From: Artemia franciscana
Lineage: Eukaryota; Arthropoda; Branchiopoda; Anostraca; Artemiidae
NCBI RefSeq assembly: GCF_032884065.1
Contig: NC_088867.1
Location: 47,866,857-47,930,856, forward strand
Direction: 5' to 3'
DNA: 64,000 bases
In this document: piece by piece, positions 24,111 to 36,964 of the stretch
Numbering within the stretch: the first letter of the stretch is position 1
Layout: every line of letters begins with the position of its first letter
Translations under genes and position numbers: made by a program
The notes under the pieces: generated by a model
Seen by the model: only the letters and a program-made list of their open reading frames with translations
What the model was told of the DNA's origin: nothing
Database searches by the model: none

Positions 24111-25433
24111 CTCATATGCGCAAAAATATCTGTTCGTTTTAAGTTTAAATGTTACTTCTTACTTTCAATTGAAAAACTTTTTCATGTTTATTTTTTTTAT
24201 TGTTTTTTTTATAGTAATGCTAGAAAATCCTGCGCCTTCTTCATTGAAAGTCTCTTCCCCCATGAGAAGTTTTTCCATGGAAAGATCCTCCCACGTAACC
24301 CCCCCCCCCCCAACTCTCCCTCCCAAACCAAAAAAATTCCCCTGAAAACGTCCTTACACTTCCCAGTAACCATTATTACATATAAACACAGGTCAAAGTT
24401 TGTAACTTGCAGCCCCTCCCACGGGGACTGCAAGGGAGTGAGTCATCCCCAAAGACTTAGTTTTATGATTTCCGACTATGCGGAACAAAATGGCTATCTC
24501 AAAATTTTGATCCGTTGACTTTGAGAAAAAAATGAGCATGGGAAGGGGCCTAGATGCCCTCCAATTTTTAGTCACTTTACAAGGGCACTAGAAATTTTCA
24601 TTTCCGTGTGAATGAGCCCTCTTGCGACATTCTAGGACCACTTGGTCGATACAATGACCCCTGGGGAAAAAAATAAACACGCACCCGTGATCTGTCTTCT
24701 GGCAAAAAATACGAAATTCCACATTTTTGTAGATAGGCTTGAAATTTTTGCTACAGAGTTCCCTGATACGCTGAATGCGATGGTGTGATTTTCGTTAAGA
24801 TTCTGTGACTTTTAGGGGGTTTCTTCCTATTTTCTAAAATAAGGTAAATTTTCTCAGGCTTGTAACTTTTGATGACAAAGACTAAATTTGATGAAACTTA
24901 TATATTTAAAATCAGCATTTAAATTCAATTCTTTTGATGTATCTTTTAGCGTCAAAATTCCGTTTGTTAGAGTTTCGTTTACTATTGAGCCGGGTCGCTC
25001 CTTACTACAGTTTGAAACGTCTCTATTCAACAGTTGTAACTAGTAATCTGCCGTAATAAATAGTTCTTTGTGACTCACTTTACTCATTTTCTTCTTCTTT
25101 TTTAGTGAATCGTAGGGCATAGTTAAACTTTTTCTTAAATCCGTTCGCTTTCTTTCCTCGAAAGTTTTGTCAAAGAGCGAACTTGAACTTGAAAAAATTC
25201 TCAAAAAAAATATTATTCTTTTGAGTAGAAAAAGCCCAAAACAAGCCAAATTAAAACAATAAGCCCAGTTTCCCGCCTCAAGCCCGTGAAAAAAAACGCC
25301 CGCCCCAGCCCAGAGAAATAAGCCACCGGGGCTTGAGCCAATCTGGCAACACTGTAAAGAGAAAACTGTTTAGACTGTGTCTACACTGTGTCTTAGACTA
25401 CTGTCTAGACTGTAAACACTGTTTAGAAAAGGT

Positions 25434-26625
25434 AGGGGATGTGTTGACAAAGTTTTCACTCTTAGGTTAATAATTGAGAAGTCCCTTCGTTGTCAAACAC
25501 CTTTGGTCCTAAGTTTCATCGATTATGAGCAAGCTTTCGATTCTATTGATAGAAGAGCGTAAGCAAAGAACTTATCCTTACATGTTATAACAGAAAAACA
25601 CATTAAAGTGATTTTTTCTATGTACAAGAATAATACTGCTGCGGTTAAGATAGGAAATGAGGTTAGCAACTAGTTTTGTATCAAATCAGGAGTTAAACAA
25701 GGTTTGTTTTCTACCCCCTTTTATATGGATCACTTTCATTGACTTCGTCTTAAGGAGCACAGGAGAGGCAATTGGAGACCACGGAATCAAATTGGGAGGA
25801 AAAACGCTCCTGGACTTAGATTATGGTGATGATTTAAGCATATTAGATGGAAATGTGAGCAAAATGAATGATTTTTAGAGGTTTTGCGAGTTCAGGGTGC
25901 TTGAATAGGCTTGAAAATTAATGTTAAGAAGACTAAATCACTAAGGCTAGGAATTAGTAAAGATGAAAAGGTGATTTTGGGTAACGAAAAGATTGATCAG
26001 GATTGCAGTTTCACCTACCTTGGTAGTACTATTAGGTAGCATTATTATTAGACGGTGGGAGCAGTGAAGATGTCAGCAGTAAAATATCTAAGGCTCAGAG
26101 TGCTTTTTCAAAGTTAAAAAAAAGTTCGGAAGAATAGGAAGATAAGTCTGCAAACCAAGATTAGAATATTGGAAACTACAGTGATGACAGTAGTCAAATA
26201 TGGCTCTGAAGCATGGGCGCTCCGAAAGGTAGACAAAAATTTACTAGATGTTTCCCAGAGAAATTGCCTACAGATTGTTGTGGGTACCTGGCTGATTGAC
26301 CATATTTAAACAGTAGGTTGTGCGAAAAATGTGGTTCAATCCAGCTTTCTAGGGCTATAATGAAAGAAAGGTTGAGATGGCTAGGCTACGTTCTGCGGAT
26401 GAAGGATGACAGATTGCCGAATTTCGTTCTTTGTGGCCAACCGTCCGGAGCTACACGGAAAACAGGTCTATCTCGTCTGGGTTAGGAGGATGTCATAGAT
26501 AAAGATTTAACTGAAATGGGAACTTCCTGGGAGGATGTAGAGAGGGAGGCCTTGAATAGATTATGTTGGAGGAGGAGCGTGCGTAGCTGTGTTGGCCTCA
26601 GGTGGCTTGGTGCTGCAGTGAGTTA
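25434..26625 (+). pseudogene. LINE reverse transcriptase, 3' half, decayed
   Basis: Frames pieced by eye show RT motif A as FIDYEQAFDS (about 25530), then SGVKQG (about 25687), motif C as LDYGDDLSIL (about 25818; YGDD where YADD is more usual), INVKKTKSL (about 25920), FTYLGS (about 26010), the KYGSEAWALRK region (about 26200) and LRWLGYVLRMKDDRLP (about 26375). The ending LGAAVS is followed by a stop and a short tandem tail. Several stops and shifts separate these blocks. The 5' half, including any endonuclease, is missing, as in a typical 5'-truncated insertion. The clade was not determined. Confidence 0.85.
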
Positions 26626-26665
26626 GTAGTAGTAGTAGCAGTAATAGCAGTAATAGTAGTAGTTG
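26619..26665 (+). repeat. (TAG)n-like tail of the LINE
   Basis: Repeated TAG, CAG and TAA triplets follow the stop directly. Short tandem repeats instead of poly(A) are usual at the 3' end of some LINE clades. Confidence 0.7.
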
Positions 26666-29050
26666 ATCCTTGTACCTATGAATCTTTGCATTTTATGCCT
26701 TTTTTTGTGAATGTAGATTTTTATTGGTATTTAAATTTTTTGGTGAATTTATGTGTGCTAATTGTCTCTATTAAACTCCAGATTAAAGAGAATAATTTTC
26801 CATACCTAAAGATCTTGAAATTCCACATTTACATGGATTTTTTTCACAAAACTATTTACAGTTTCCATTTTTAGTATTCATGTCGAGGAACTGAAGATTT
26901 AAAGATTTCAAAGACGAAGAGGAGTTATGATTATTTTCTAGAAAAATTCCAAAAATGAGTGAAGTTTACTACTTTGTCCCTTTGGCATTAACTTTAGTCA
27001 AAATTTTTAGCATATATTTCCACTTAATATATAATATGACAAATGCCAGCCTTTTGTTTTCAGCATTGTCAATTTTTGAAGATTAAGGGTTTGTCCCATT
27101 CCCTCTTTCAGGTTTCGGTAAAATAATTGGCTCGGAGGTAACTCCAACTGGAAACCCTTACAGCCTTGACTCAACTAAGCCCATTTTATTTTTGAAAATT
27201 GAAAACTAAGGAAGAGTTGTTTCACCAACGACTATGCACTAGTTGTATTACTGCTTAAAATGTAGTTGGAACAAAGAATTCAAATAAGATTTGATAAACT
27301 TTGGGTTAACCTTTGAAGAGTTATCATTTCTACAATCTATGATTTATTTTAGCTAGAAAACCAGCATCGCTTTTAAAACATTCAACATTAAAAAGAAATG
27401 GTATAAATTATGACTTTCTATTCAAAGTTCCTTTAAATCTTTTTTTCTTTATGTATAAAAGAAAATGAGTTAGGAACTGGAGGAAATATTAGTTTATCAT
27501 AGCCCAGATATCATTTCTTTCTTTTCAAAAAGCAAACGAAAAATTTAATATGGACATTAAATAGAACTTGACTTATGTCAATATCTTTCCTACTCCTTCG
27601 TAAATCTGAAAACTTGAGATTAAAATAGGAATTTTCAACTCTTCTTGAATCGAAAGTCAAAAATTATACTAATATTTTCCGGGAAAACAAATAGTAAAAC
27701 CCAATTTTTGACTGAAAAAAGAATATAATAATTTCATTTTATAAAAGAATTACTTTGGTTTAATGCGTTTCAATTATTGTTCTTATTGAATTTTCATTTT
27801 CTTCCATGTCTCATCTTTGAAACATGTTGATTTTTGAATTATCAATTTAACATAAGCGATGAAAGACATGAGAGCCATGACTAATTGAAATAAAGCCAAG
27901 ACAAATAGTCCAGGCGTGAGAAGCAAGGCTGTTTTACTCTAATCACTGTATTACTAGCTGTATTACAAGGTAGGTGGAACAAAAACCAAGTAAAATTTGG
28001 TAAAACATACAGATGAAACCTCTAGAGACTTACCATTCCTTTTTCTTTAAAGGGTTACCTAAAAATTTTTACACTTCTATACAAATGATTAATTTTAATT
28101 CTTAATGAAAACCTGTTATTCATTTTATGTCAGAACTAAGGGCAAATACGAAGAGCAAGGGTAGTTCCAATATCAGTTTTCTGAGCCATTTGAAGGCAAC
28201 TGGAAAGACATACCTCATTCAAATAATTATCGCCAATCCTATGCACAGGAGTTGCAGGCAAGTTGGTGACTAAAATATTTTATTATATAAGCTTTACCTA
28301 CCGGGTAAATCCCGATGGAATTACAATGAGGGTGACCAATATGTTTAGGTTTTCTCAAGAATATGTCCACTGGACTCGTAAGAGAGCTTAAAATGTGCAA
28401 AGATTCGATTTGAACATTGGCAAAACAGTAGTTTGCCAGTTATCATGCATGAACGGATATCCAAAGGAGTGCAACCATAAGCCAGTCACTTCAATACCAG
28501 TTACTAAGACATTGGTGATATTAGTGGATTTATTTCGTTTAAAGAGTAGTAAATATTAACGAAATTATCTTGATTAGGCGAATCAACTTCCATTTCCATC
28601 TAAACACAGTAAAAAAAAAACATTTGTGATATCTTCCAGGAAAAGCATCGCAAACCTATTTTTAGATGAAATGATTTTTGTTATTAGTAGTAAAAGGTTA
28701 GGGTGGATTTGCATGCTCTACTGATCTTTAGTAGTCTTTGTAACACAGCAATAAGAAATATACCTACATTTTTAAAACGCCAAATGCTTATACATAATTG
28801 ATTGGACAATTATACTTTTTGCGCAAATGCAAAAGTATAATTGAGTAGATCGTTATCCATTCTCTACCTGAACAGTGCAATTCTAATGTTTCTTCCACAT
28901 GCCCAAGCTCTTGGTGATCTGCATTAGTGTAAAACAATCTTTTGATGAATCTGCATTAGTGTAATATAAAAACTAAATATAAGATAATCAAATTGTTTAT
29001 TCTGAGCATACATAACGTCTTTTTGAAATTTTAAAGAAACAAAGTTTAAG
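26666..29050. other. No gene recognised
   Basis: AT-rich sequence with no protein family features and no clear repeats. Confidence 0.4.
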
Positions 29051-29059
29051 TTTAAATTT

Positions 29060-30050
29060 CGAATTTAAAACAAATTATTTTGAACAATTTTTTTCTAAAA
29101 GGAAAAATCACAAATAACACACGTATTTCATTTTCATTTCGTATTTTGAAATCATTACAAGTGAATTTGTTTTGTTATAAGTAAATGTAATGTCATTTAA
29201 GACAAGAAAAAAAGTTGAAAAAATTTCTCAGTTATACAAAGTAGGATGGAAATTTTAAAAACCTAGTCCAGAATAAATGTTACTACAATTTTTTTAAAGA
29301 AAAAATTACGACTAATATACTCATTTTTCATTTCATGTTTTGAAAATATTACAAGTGAATTTCTTTTGCTATTATTATGTGTGATGTTATTTTAAGACAT
29401 GAAAAGTTCTAATTTTTAAGTTAAAAAAAAAACAAAGTAAAACAAATATCAATACAAACATCATTTGTTAAAGGAAAAAATTGCGATTAACGGGAAAATA
29501 TATGATTTTTAATTTATGTTTCGAAAATATCGAAAATAAATTTATTTTGTTGTATGCAAACCTTATGTCATTTAAAGACATAAAAAAAACTGGAAAAATT
29601 TCTAAGTTCTCCAAACTTTTTATCGAAACTTTGTAACTTTCTATCCTATTTTAAAACCTTATAACTCTTCTAAACTAAAAAATTACTAAGTAAGAGATAT
29701 CACTACAAACCTTATTTTTATAAAATAAAAAAGTTGGTCTAACGTACGTATATAATTACAAGTAAATTTCTTTTGTTATAGGTGTATGTAATGTTAATTT
29801 AAGATATGAAAAGTTAAAAAAATCGGTAAGTTAGAAAAAATTGAAGAATTTCTAAGTTTCAAAAAAACTAAGTCAAAGAAAAATTTCCCGAAAAATATTA
29901 TTTTTTCAAAGAAGAAATCACGATTAACAAACGTATACCATTGTCATTTCGTATTTGAAAAAGTAAAAGTGAATTGCTTTTGTTATGAGTATATCTAATG
30001 TCATCCTAAGACATGAAAAAAAGTTGAAAAAATGTCAAAAATTCAAAAAA
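29060..30050. repeat. Degenerate ~200-bp tandem array
   Basis: A block reading ACAAGTGAATTTSTTTTGTTAT recurs near 29157, 29350, 29534, 29758 and 29967, each time followed by a GTAATGTCATTTAAGACA-like block and an A-rich stretch, and preceded by a CATTTCGT(A/G)TTTTGAAA block. Spacing varies between about 184 and 224 bp. Confidence 0.7.
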
Positions 30051-30699
30051 AGTCGACCCGCCCTCTTAAAAGTTTGATTCGCCCAAGTGTGGTATGGGGC
30101 CGTACCATGTTCATCATGATAACGCGTGTACCAATTTCGTGTGCACAACTAGAAAAAAGTTCCTTATTATAGAGGGACCCATCGTATTCATAAGACATAT
30201 TCTGCTACTGCTAGTGCTGTGAAGGTTCGGGTTAAAAAAGATCCTTGGATTGAATTTAGAAGTTGAAGAGGAAAAAGGAACTTTTTTAAGCGAAAGACGA
30301 TACATGCCACACAAACACCTACAATTCAGTAGCTAAAGGGATTGTAAGTATGTATTGACAAAACCGCATGAAAAACAGTTTTCTTCCCTAGGCACACGAG
30401 ACAAACACTTAGATTACTAACTTCTTCCAGTGGTATATTAGAATCCACATGAAAACCTCTTATGCTAGACATGTTAAAAACTCAATCATCGTTCAAGCAG
30501 GAATGTTTTAATGGACCATTTTCAATGTTTTATACCCACAATCAATACCAAAATGAATACACAATGCTTTCTTCATCTTTCTCCAGACAGCCATGCCTTT
30601 CGGCAGATTTTGTAGCAAGAGTGGTTTTTATCATCGGCAATATTCTCATTATTAATGAAATTTACTGATATTGTCCTCTAAGTGTTCCATTGGTAAAGG

Positions 30700-31260
30700 G
30701 TGATTTCTATATGCGTAAATTTTTAGGGTTTAGCCATTTTTCATAGAGAAAACTGTTTACATTTCCTGCAATTATTGGCAGCAAAAGTACAAGAAATCTT
30801 CCAACCAATTGGAGAAGAAGTTTTCCTGTAAATTTTAGATTTTTTCCTTTGTTATTACTTCTTGTCAGGGCATGTACAATGGAAAGATGTTGCTTTGCCT
30901 GATTCTTAACAATTTCTGGCAAATGAACATTGCACTCATTTAAATTTAGACAAAGTTCAGACATGAGAATAATGAATTCTTTATAAATACTATGTTAGAG
31001 TATGGTTTTCCTAAGTACTGGTTTTGAACTGCTTAGAACAGAAAATAAATGTCTATTTTTACGTAGTTTCTTCAGTTTCATGATGGCAACTAATGTCCTT
31101 TTTTACTGTTCACTGGAGGATATACGGTAATTTCATTGTCAAACATGTTTGTGACTACACGCAAATCCTCGAGTGCATTCTGATTAAGATCTATTAGAAT
31201 GTAACCATAGGGTTTATTTGTTTTCTGATTGTATGCTGAAAGTAGAAATTTGGAGCACCG
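30700..31260 (-). pseudogene. Unrecognised decayed reading frames
   Basis: On the minus strand, 31257-31097 reads as a coherent peptide with KPYGYILIDLNQ and VVTNMFDNEITVY. After a short gap, 30964-30707 is an open 85-residue frame starting MSELCLNLNEC and ending in a basic, then strongly hydrophobic stretch (GRFLVLLLPIIAG). The pair looks like two old neighbouring coding segments. I do not recognise the family with confidence. Large DNA transposons of the Polinton type are a guess from general texture only. Confidence 0.3.
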
Positions 31261-32277
31261 GCATATAATTGTTTATTGAGAGTTCTTAGACAACTTGAGA
31301 GTTATTAGACAACAGGATTGAATTACGAACAATCCTGTAGATAATATAGTAGGCGAAATTCAAAGAAAGTGTTCTCATACATTTGCTCTAATAAAAGAAA
31401 TTGTGTAGAACTTGAGGTACAGAAATTTGAGAGTGGACAGTAAGGAATTATAGCATTTTCTGAGGCCATTTTTCAATGGATTCGGCTAAATAATCAATAA
31501 TCAACCAAAAGTTTGGTGTTTGAATTTTGTTTCCGATGCAATAACCTTTATTTTATCATTTTCATTTTTATTTTATAACCTTTATTTTATAAAGTTATAG
31601 GTTTTCCCGAAATTTATGGACCACAAAGAAACAATCTGAATTGTATTTTAAATTAATACATATTGTTGTCAAAATCTTTAACAGCTGGACTACAACTAAC
31701 TAAACTGTAGTTGTCAAATGAATAAATAATTATAATATCCATATCAGTCTTCCTACGAGGCTCAAAAATAACAACAGCAAATTTAGAATAATTGATGTTT
31801 TTTTATTTTACAATAAATATACAATATTTTTGATCAATACAAAAGTAAACAAGGGTTAAATTTTTTTCATTTTGCGCTAAATACAAAGCATTTTTAGTCA
31901 GTACAAAAAATATGACTATTTAAAAAACCCTTTTTTATTTGACAATAAATATACAACAAAAAATACAACAACAATAAGTATTACAAAAAATATAAAATTT
32001 AAAAAAAATAGAAAACAGCCCTCAACTCCCGGTAGGGCACGGTGGCCGCTGGGGACAGCCGGACGAAGGTTGGACCAAAATTGGAGGGTTCTATGAATCT
32101 CTGTAACTCTAAAACAGATGGCTACCATTCATAGCAATAGAACATGATGAACAACAATATTCTTTTTCCAATCAAGTTCGACAATAAGTACTTGTTTTGA
32201 AGGTGTTCAGTGCATACCGTCATCTTCTACCAAAGAAATATTATGTGGAGATACCCTAATCATCGGCCTGTTTATGC
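31261..32277. other. No gene recognised
   Basis: AT-rich sequence. A minus-strand frame near 31916-32128 is repeat-like with a low-complexity hydrophobic end. Confidence 0.35.
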
Positions 32278-32469
32278 ATGGAAAAACAGAGTCCTTTACC
32301 TAGTCATGAAGTTCCAAAGGTATCTCATCATCAATTAAAAAAGGCATCCTTGCGTTCCATTCTCCTAAATGACTGCAATGCCAGGGAGATTTGGAGCATA
32401 ATGATTGTCAAGCCATTTGTAATTACCCCGCAGCAAAGAGTAGTGAGACATTGCCGACGAATAAAGGGA

Positions 32470-33600
32470 ATTTATACCCATAAAACTGCATCCGACTTTT
32501 CACCAGTACGTTGTCCGGTCAGATTAGTTTCCAAGAAACGATCCCAGTGGAAAACCTCCCCTTCACTTATTGATCTCTCTATAAATAGAAGCTTATCCAC
32601 GTCGATGATCAAGCCTATTTCTTCCCTACTGATTTTTGGAATTATCCATCAACTTTGAAGAGTTGAAAAATAATAACCCTAATCCAACCCCAATTCCTCA
32701 TAGATTTTATCCGTTTTCTTACATACAACATAAAAGAACGTCAATGTATCGCTTGCGAAGTACATTTTACAATAATACTCCCCATTTCTCCAACCTACCT
32801 TTGTCCAAACTCTTTTAGCAAACTATAAGTCAACAGTGGTGCATTGACAATCGCGAAGTGAATCATAAATCGATTTGAATGACATTAATTTCTCCTTGTG
32901 TAACCACAAGGTGGAGTTCTAGTATTCATCCGGAATTTCTGCCCTTACACGTTAATTAATAATACATTTCATCATATGTAAAGTGATTTTTGAATAAAGA
33001 CACACTATTGAAATCGTCGTTTCTCTGTACTTGAATCAATTGAATTGGTGAAAAAACTATTTGAACCTTAAAAAACGGAAATTTATTCAAGGACATCTAA
33101 TTTATTATTTTCCAAAGCATATCTAAGAACAGCAGCTTCTCAGATGATTTGGGTATGATATTATACGAAAAAGAAACATCTACCCATGCACTTTCTACCA
33201 CTTCACCTTTTTGCAAACGTGCTAACGATTGAATTTATCGTTAGAATGAATTTCAAATCATAATTGGAATTATGCACATAAACGGGCAAAATATATGCTG
33301 TCTAATGCTTAAATTACATGATTTATGTGTTAGTCTGCGAGAGTTGCTACCCCAAATAAAATTTGATTGCTTAAATGATTATCATCACGAAATGACATCC
33401 TTAGCCCACTACCCGCAACAAATTTACCCTCACGAGCCCCTAACATTTTCAGACTTTCAATGGCCAACTCGTAATTGGGTGTTATAATTGGATAGCTTAC
33501 GCTATGCGACCGTGAAATTGACTTATTTGCTGTTTTAATAAGTGGTGTCATAGCTGCTCCCATGCAATCTTCCCCACCAATGTCTCGAATACCTATTCCA
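32470..33600 (-). pseudogene. Unrecognised decayed coding island
   Basis: Several minus-strand stretches have protein-like composition and sit in one direction: 33600-33330 (GEDCMGAAMTPLIKTANKS), about 33235-33120 (LQKGEVVESAWVDVSFSY), about 32830-32660 (KVGWRNGEYYCKMYFASD) and 32650-32490 (WIIPKISREEIGLIIDVDK, then EGEVFHWDRFLE). In-frame stops and shifts separate them. They may belong with 30700-31260 to one old element about 3 kb long. I cannot name the protein. Confidence 0.35.
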
Positions 33601-34365
33601 ATTAAATGGTATTACTAGAGTCTCTCTGGGCATGGGCGTAAGAGAACGCAATGGCTTCATGTTCTTTGACATAATTTAAATTTGATGGATCGTAACCATC
33701 TGTGGGTTGATCTTTGGAGTCTCAGGCCATTTTGTCACTCTCTAGGAGTGATTTTAGAAAATTTTTGAATCACATATGATTTTGTCATCACTAACCATTT
33801 CCACAGATTGATACTCATGACGCTTACAGTGTCTCATATGATGCTTTAACTTTAACTATGATATTTAGTCAGTCATGTTAGACAATAAGAATATACACAC
33901 CCAAATTGTTTACTCCCACATATTAACCCGATTTATCTCTTTAATTGGATTAAAATGTCCAATTTAACGAAACTCTGTAGCAGGCGTATAGGAAAACCGT
34001 ACCCAGTGCTTCACTGACTCTGCGCTCGCCTTTATTACCGCGCTCATTTTCCTCAAATTTTGTATTTTAAATAAAAGAATAGCACCAATCTTTAAATTTT
34101 CAATTGCCCACTCAAAAATGTCCATCCCCTTAAGTGTTACTGTGTGTGGCGACTCCCCTGCCCATTAACTACCAATTTGTCCAACTTTGTGTTACTGACA
34201 CCATCCTCTGAAGGGGATATGTGAGTTATTACAGGGAATGCATATTTGAAACACTGAAGCCCTTTACCGAGAGAAATTTGTTGCACACCTTTGGACCCCT
34301 TTAAATACGAATTATATTTAAAACTTTAGCCTTCTTCCAAGCCCCGTCACCTCTTAAAATAAATG
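33601..34365. other. No gene recognised
   Basis: No repeats or coding features seen. Confidence 0.35.
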
Positions 34366-34975
34366 TTTTTGCACTCACAAATATTCACATTGAAATTTTC
34401 CATAAATAATACCTTGCAGGCTTTTATATATGAATTCTCATTACTACTTGTTTTCTAATTGCAAAAAATTTTAGACAATTTCTTATCTTTTCATCATGAA
34501 AATTTTCAAAGATATTTGATTATTTAAAAGAGTCCAATATCTACTAAGCTTCAAACTTTTGATTTTTTAAGGGTTTTCAATTGATGTAATCCTGCTGTTA
34601 CAATAAATGTAAATATTTTTGCACTTACTAGCTGTTTTAGCTACTTACGAAATTTTGTGTCTTTGCATATTGTATTTTCAAAGATATTTGATAACTAAAG
34701 CAAGCCCAATTTCTAACAGTAATTTTTACTAAGCTTCAAACATTTGGTTTTCTTTTCTTAGGTTTTTGAATTAATGTACTCCTTTGTTTAAATATTTAAA
34801 AATATTTTTGTAATCATCAGTCTTTGCTCTTTACGCAATTTAATATCTTTTCATGCTATAGTGTGTTCAAACATATTTGATTATTAAGGCTTGTCTGAAT
34901 TTTACAAACGATTTGTACTAAGCTTCAAATTTTACCCTTTCCAATTAAAATTTAAGGTACCCTTGCGCAAAGACA
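34366..34975. repeat. Degenerate ~190-bp tandem repeat, about three units
   Basis: AAGATATTTGATWAYTAAA-like blocks at 34508, 34678 and 34869 are each followed by TACTAAGCTTCAAAYWTTT. TTTTTGCACT(Y)AC-like blocks at about 34366, 34616 and 34809 mark the same units. Confidence 0.65.
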
Positions 34976-35519
34976 TGTCAACGTTTTACACCTGTGTGCC
35001 TTATTAAACGGTTTAAGGCGTAATATTGCTCAAATCTATTTTGAATCTTAGTGAAAGCGTTAGTTTGAAGTATAGCTTCTTGGAAACCAAATGGAATATT
35101 TACTTTCATATATTTAAGTTTTGATATATGAAAATTTTAGATTCTTATTTCACTTAAAGGATAAAACTAAAAGGCAAGATATTCTAATTGTTAATGAATT
35201 CAAAATTACTTGCATAGAAAGCACTATCTTGAGCTCACTTGTTCATTAAAGAAATTCTGACCATTCTCAATCTGCTTTTATGCGAAAAAATCAAGTAAAA
35301 TACAAACACATTTTTCAAGTTCTCTCCATCTGAAATTTAAGTGGCACAAGTGGAACATATTTCCAAGAAAGTAAGCAAATAATGTAATCGTCAACCCTGT
35401 TACAAAGAAAGTAATCAGTTATGCAAATTTTGTGCTAAAACTGTTATACAAATAGCATGGGAGTATTGTGCCCTAAACTACAAATGAGTCCTGTTCGAAT
35501 TTTAGAGAATAGATTGTAC
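34976..35519. other. No gene recognised
   Basis: AT-rich sequence without clear features. Confidence 0.35.
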
Positions 35520-35790
35520 AAGGTACCAACATCGTTCATTACTTCGTTCATTACATCGTTCATTGTCTATAATAGGGCTATTCCATCACTTCTTAGAAGA
35601 AAACAAAGGTTCTACATCAGGTTTTGAAGGAAATTTGTATGACCCAAACAAGAGTATAAAGCAGGAAAAATTCAAGAAAATATTTTTCCTTACCAAGAAG
35701 AAAAGTCTTCTGACACTCGATGGTGCAATATTAATATCTAAAACCACAGATTACTGTGAGACCCAATAGATAATCTGTGCTATTTGTGGA
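35520..35790 (+). repeat. Direct repeat, copy 1 of 2
   Basis: This block begins CCAACATCGTTC and contains CTATTCCATCACTTCTTAGAA, TTTCCTTACCAAGAAG and TGGTGCAATATTA. The same order appears at 37345-37610, about 1.8 kb downstream, with many substitutions. Confidence 0.75.
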
Positions 35791-36960
35791 AACGATGAGC
35801 TTGGGGGGGGGGGCTGGTTGCTCTCAAATTACTTATGACTCTTAAAAAGGACACTTGATTTTCCAATATAAAAAATGTGCTCCGTCTGACGTTTATATGA
35901 CCAGTTACTTCATAAAAACCTTGTATGCCCAAAGGGCTTAGCTTATAACCCTATACCAAAGGTACTGGTGGTTTGTTTCAACTCTAAGCGTATTGTTATA
36001 TTTTTCTTCGACTATTTTGAGCAAAATCGCAATCTCAAAATTTCAACCATATTTGTTTGCTGAAGAAGGGTAGTGGGGGAGGGGCTAGCTCTCCTCCTTT
36101 ACTTTTGACTTCAGAAAGGGAACTACAACTTCCGATTTTCAACTAAATGAGCCCCTCTAAAATTTAGACAACCAACATTTCCATAATAACCTTTAATGCC
36201 CTTGAGGCATAACTTGTATCCCTTGTTTCCCAGGCTCTATATGTTTGCCTCAAAACCAAAGGCCATGTTATATGATATTTGGACTATTTCGAATAAATGG
36301 CTATTGAAAAAATTTATTCGATGCATTTCGAGACAATATGACGTGTTTATGATAGGGAGAAGGGAGATAACTGCCCTTGATCCCTTTGAATCTTAAAAAG
36401 GGCACTAGAGCTTCTGATTACTATTCCAATGAGTCGCCAGTGAAGTTTCTTCGACTATGCCTCAAGGGCATAGCCTGCAACCATTGCCCGGAGGGCTGAT
36501 TTATGGATCTTTCAACTCAGTTTAGTAAAACGGATATAAAAAATTTGATTGGAAGTATTCAGCGTAATGATGGATGGGGGGGGGGGGGCATTTGCTCTCC
36601 GATCACTTTCAACGATTATAAAGGGAACTAGCCCTCCCAATTTCCAATATATGAGCTTTTTTAAGCTAAATCAGATTAATTTAAATCACCTAATTAAGGC
36701 TGTGGGGGGAGGTTATTTCGCCAAATACATCCTCAAATTTCCTCGAATACATATTTTCTGGACCTTTCAACTACATTGAAAAGAATGACTATCCCAAAAT
36801 TTTAATTGGATGTGTTTTGGGAAATGGTGAGCGTGAAAGGGGGGTTAGTTGCCCTCCAATTTCGACTATTAGAAAGGGCAATTTCAGTTTCCAATTGAGT
36901 AAGTCCTTTTATAATTTTCTACGATAACTTTATCGATGCGAAGTGCCCTGGTAATAAAAA
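35790..36960 (+). repeat. Degenerate ~230-bp tandem units, related to the modular repeat
   Basis: The phrase order repeats about five times: a GACTATTTTGA- or GGACCTTTCAAC-like opening, AATGGCTATCTCAAAATTT, a G-rich run, TTGCCCTCCAAT, AAAAAGGGCACTAGA and TTCTACGATAACCTTT. It matches a segment of the modular repeat at 56880-57030 in wording and order. A second short stretch lies at 38220-38640. Confidence 0.7.
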
Positions 36961-36964
36961 ATAG
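36954..36964. repeat. Target-site duplication, left copy
   Basis: ATAAAAAATAG, identical to 37323-37333 on the other side of the foldback. Confidence 0.75.

Larger units (their letters stand above)
23325..25016 (-). repeat. Modular repeat, full-length ~1.7-kb copy
   Basis: This is the reverse-oriented counterpart of 56441-58112. The CTCAATAGTAAAC block (here reversed near 24985), the GTGCGTGTTTATT block, a block reading GTGGTCCTAGA, the TTTGGGGATGA block and the TTAGCATAAAGAGC hairpin occur in the same order. It ends in the foldback module at 23325-23598. No protein is encoded. Confidence 0.8.
21483..25354. mobile_element. Large non-autonomous DNA element with 16-bp TIR
   Basis: CAGTGTTGCCAGATTG at 21483-21498 has its exact reverse complement at 25339-25354. 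The CAG start suggests a hAT-like element. Just inside both ends are AAGCCCAAACAAGCCC-like blocks in inverted orientation, extending the similarity. The flanking octamers (TAACCAGG and TAAAGAGA) do not match, so a target-site duplication is not proven. The interior carries a full minus-strand modular repeat (23325-25016) and no recognisable transposase. Confidence 0.65.

Noticed and set aside
30104-30235. Plus-strand peptide with VHHDNA, recalling Tc1/mariner transposases
   Set aside because: Only the six-residue motif fits. The following HPPYSPDLAP-type region and the other catalytic parts are not present in any frame.
31916-32128. Minus-strand 70-residue frame with a hydrophobic C-terminus
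   Set aside because: The C-terminal half comes from an AT-rich low-complexity run. No signal peptide, partner or conserved motif.
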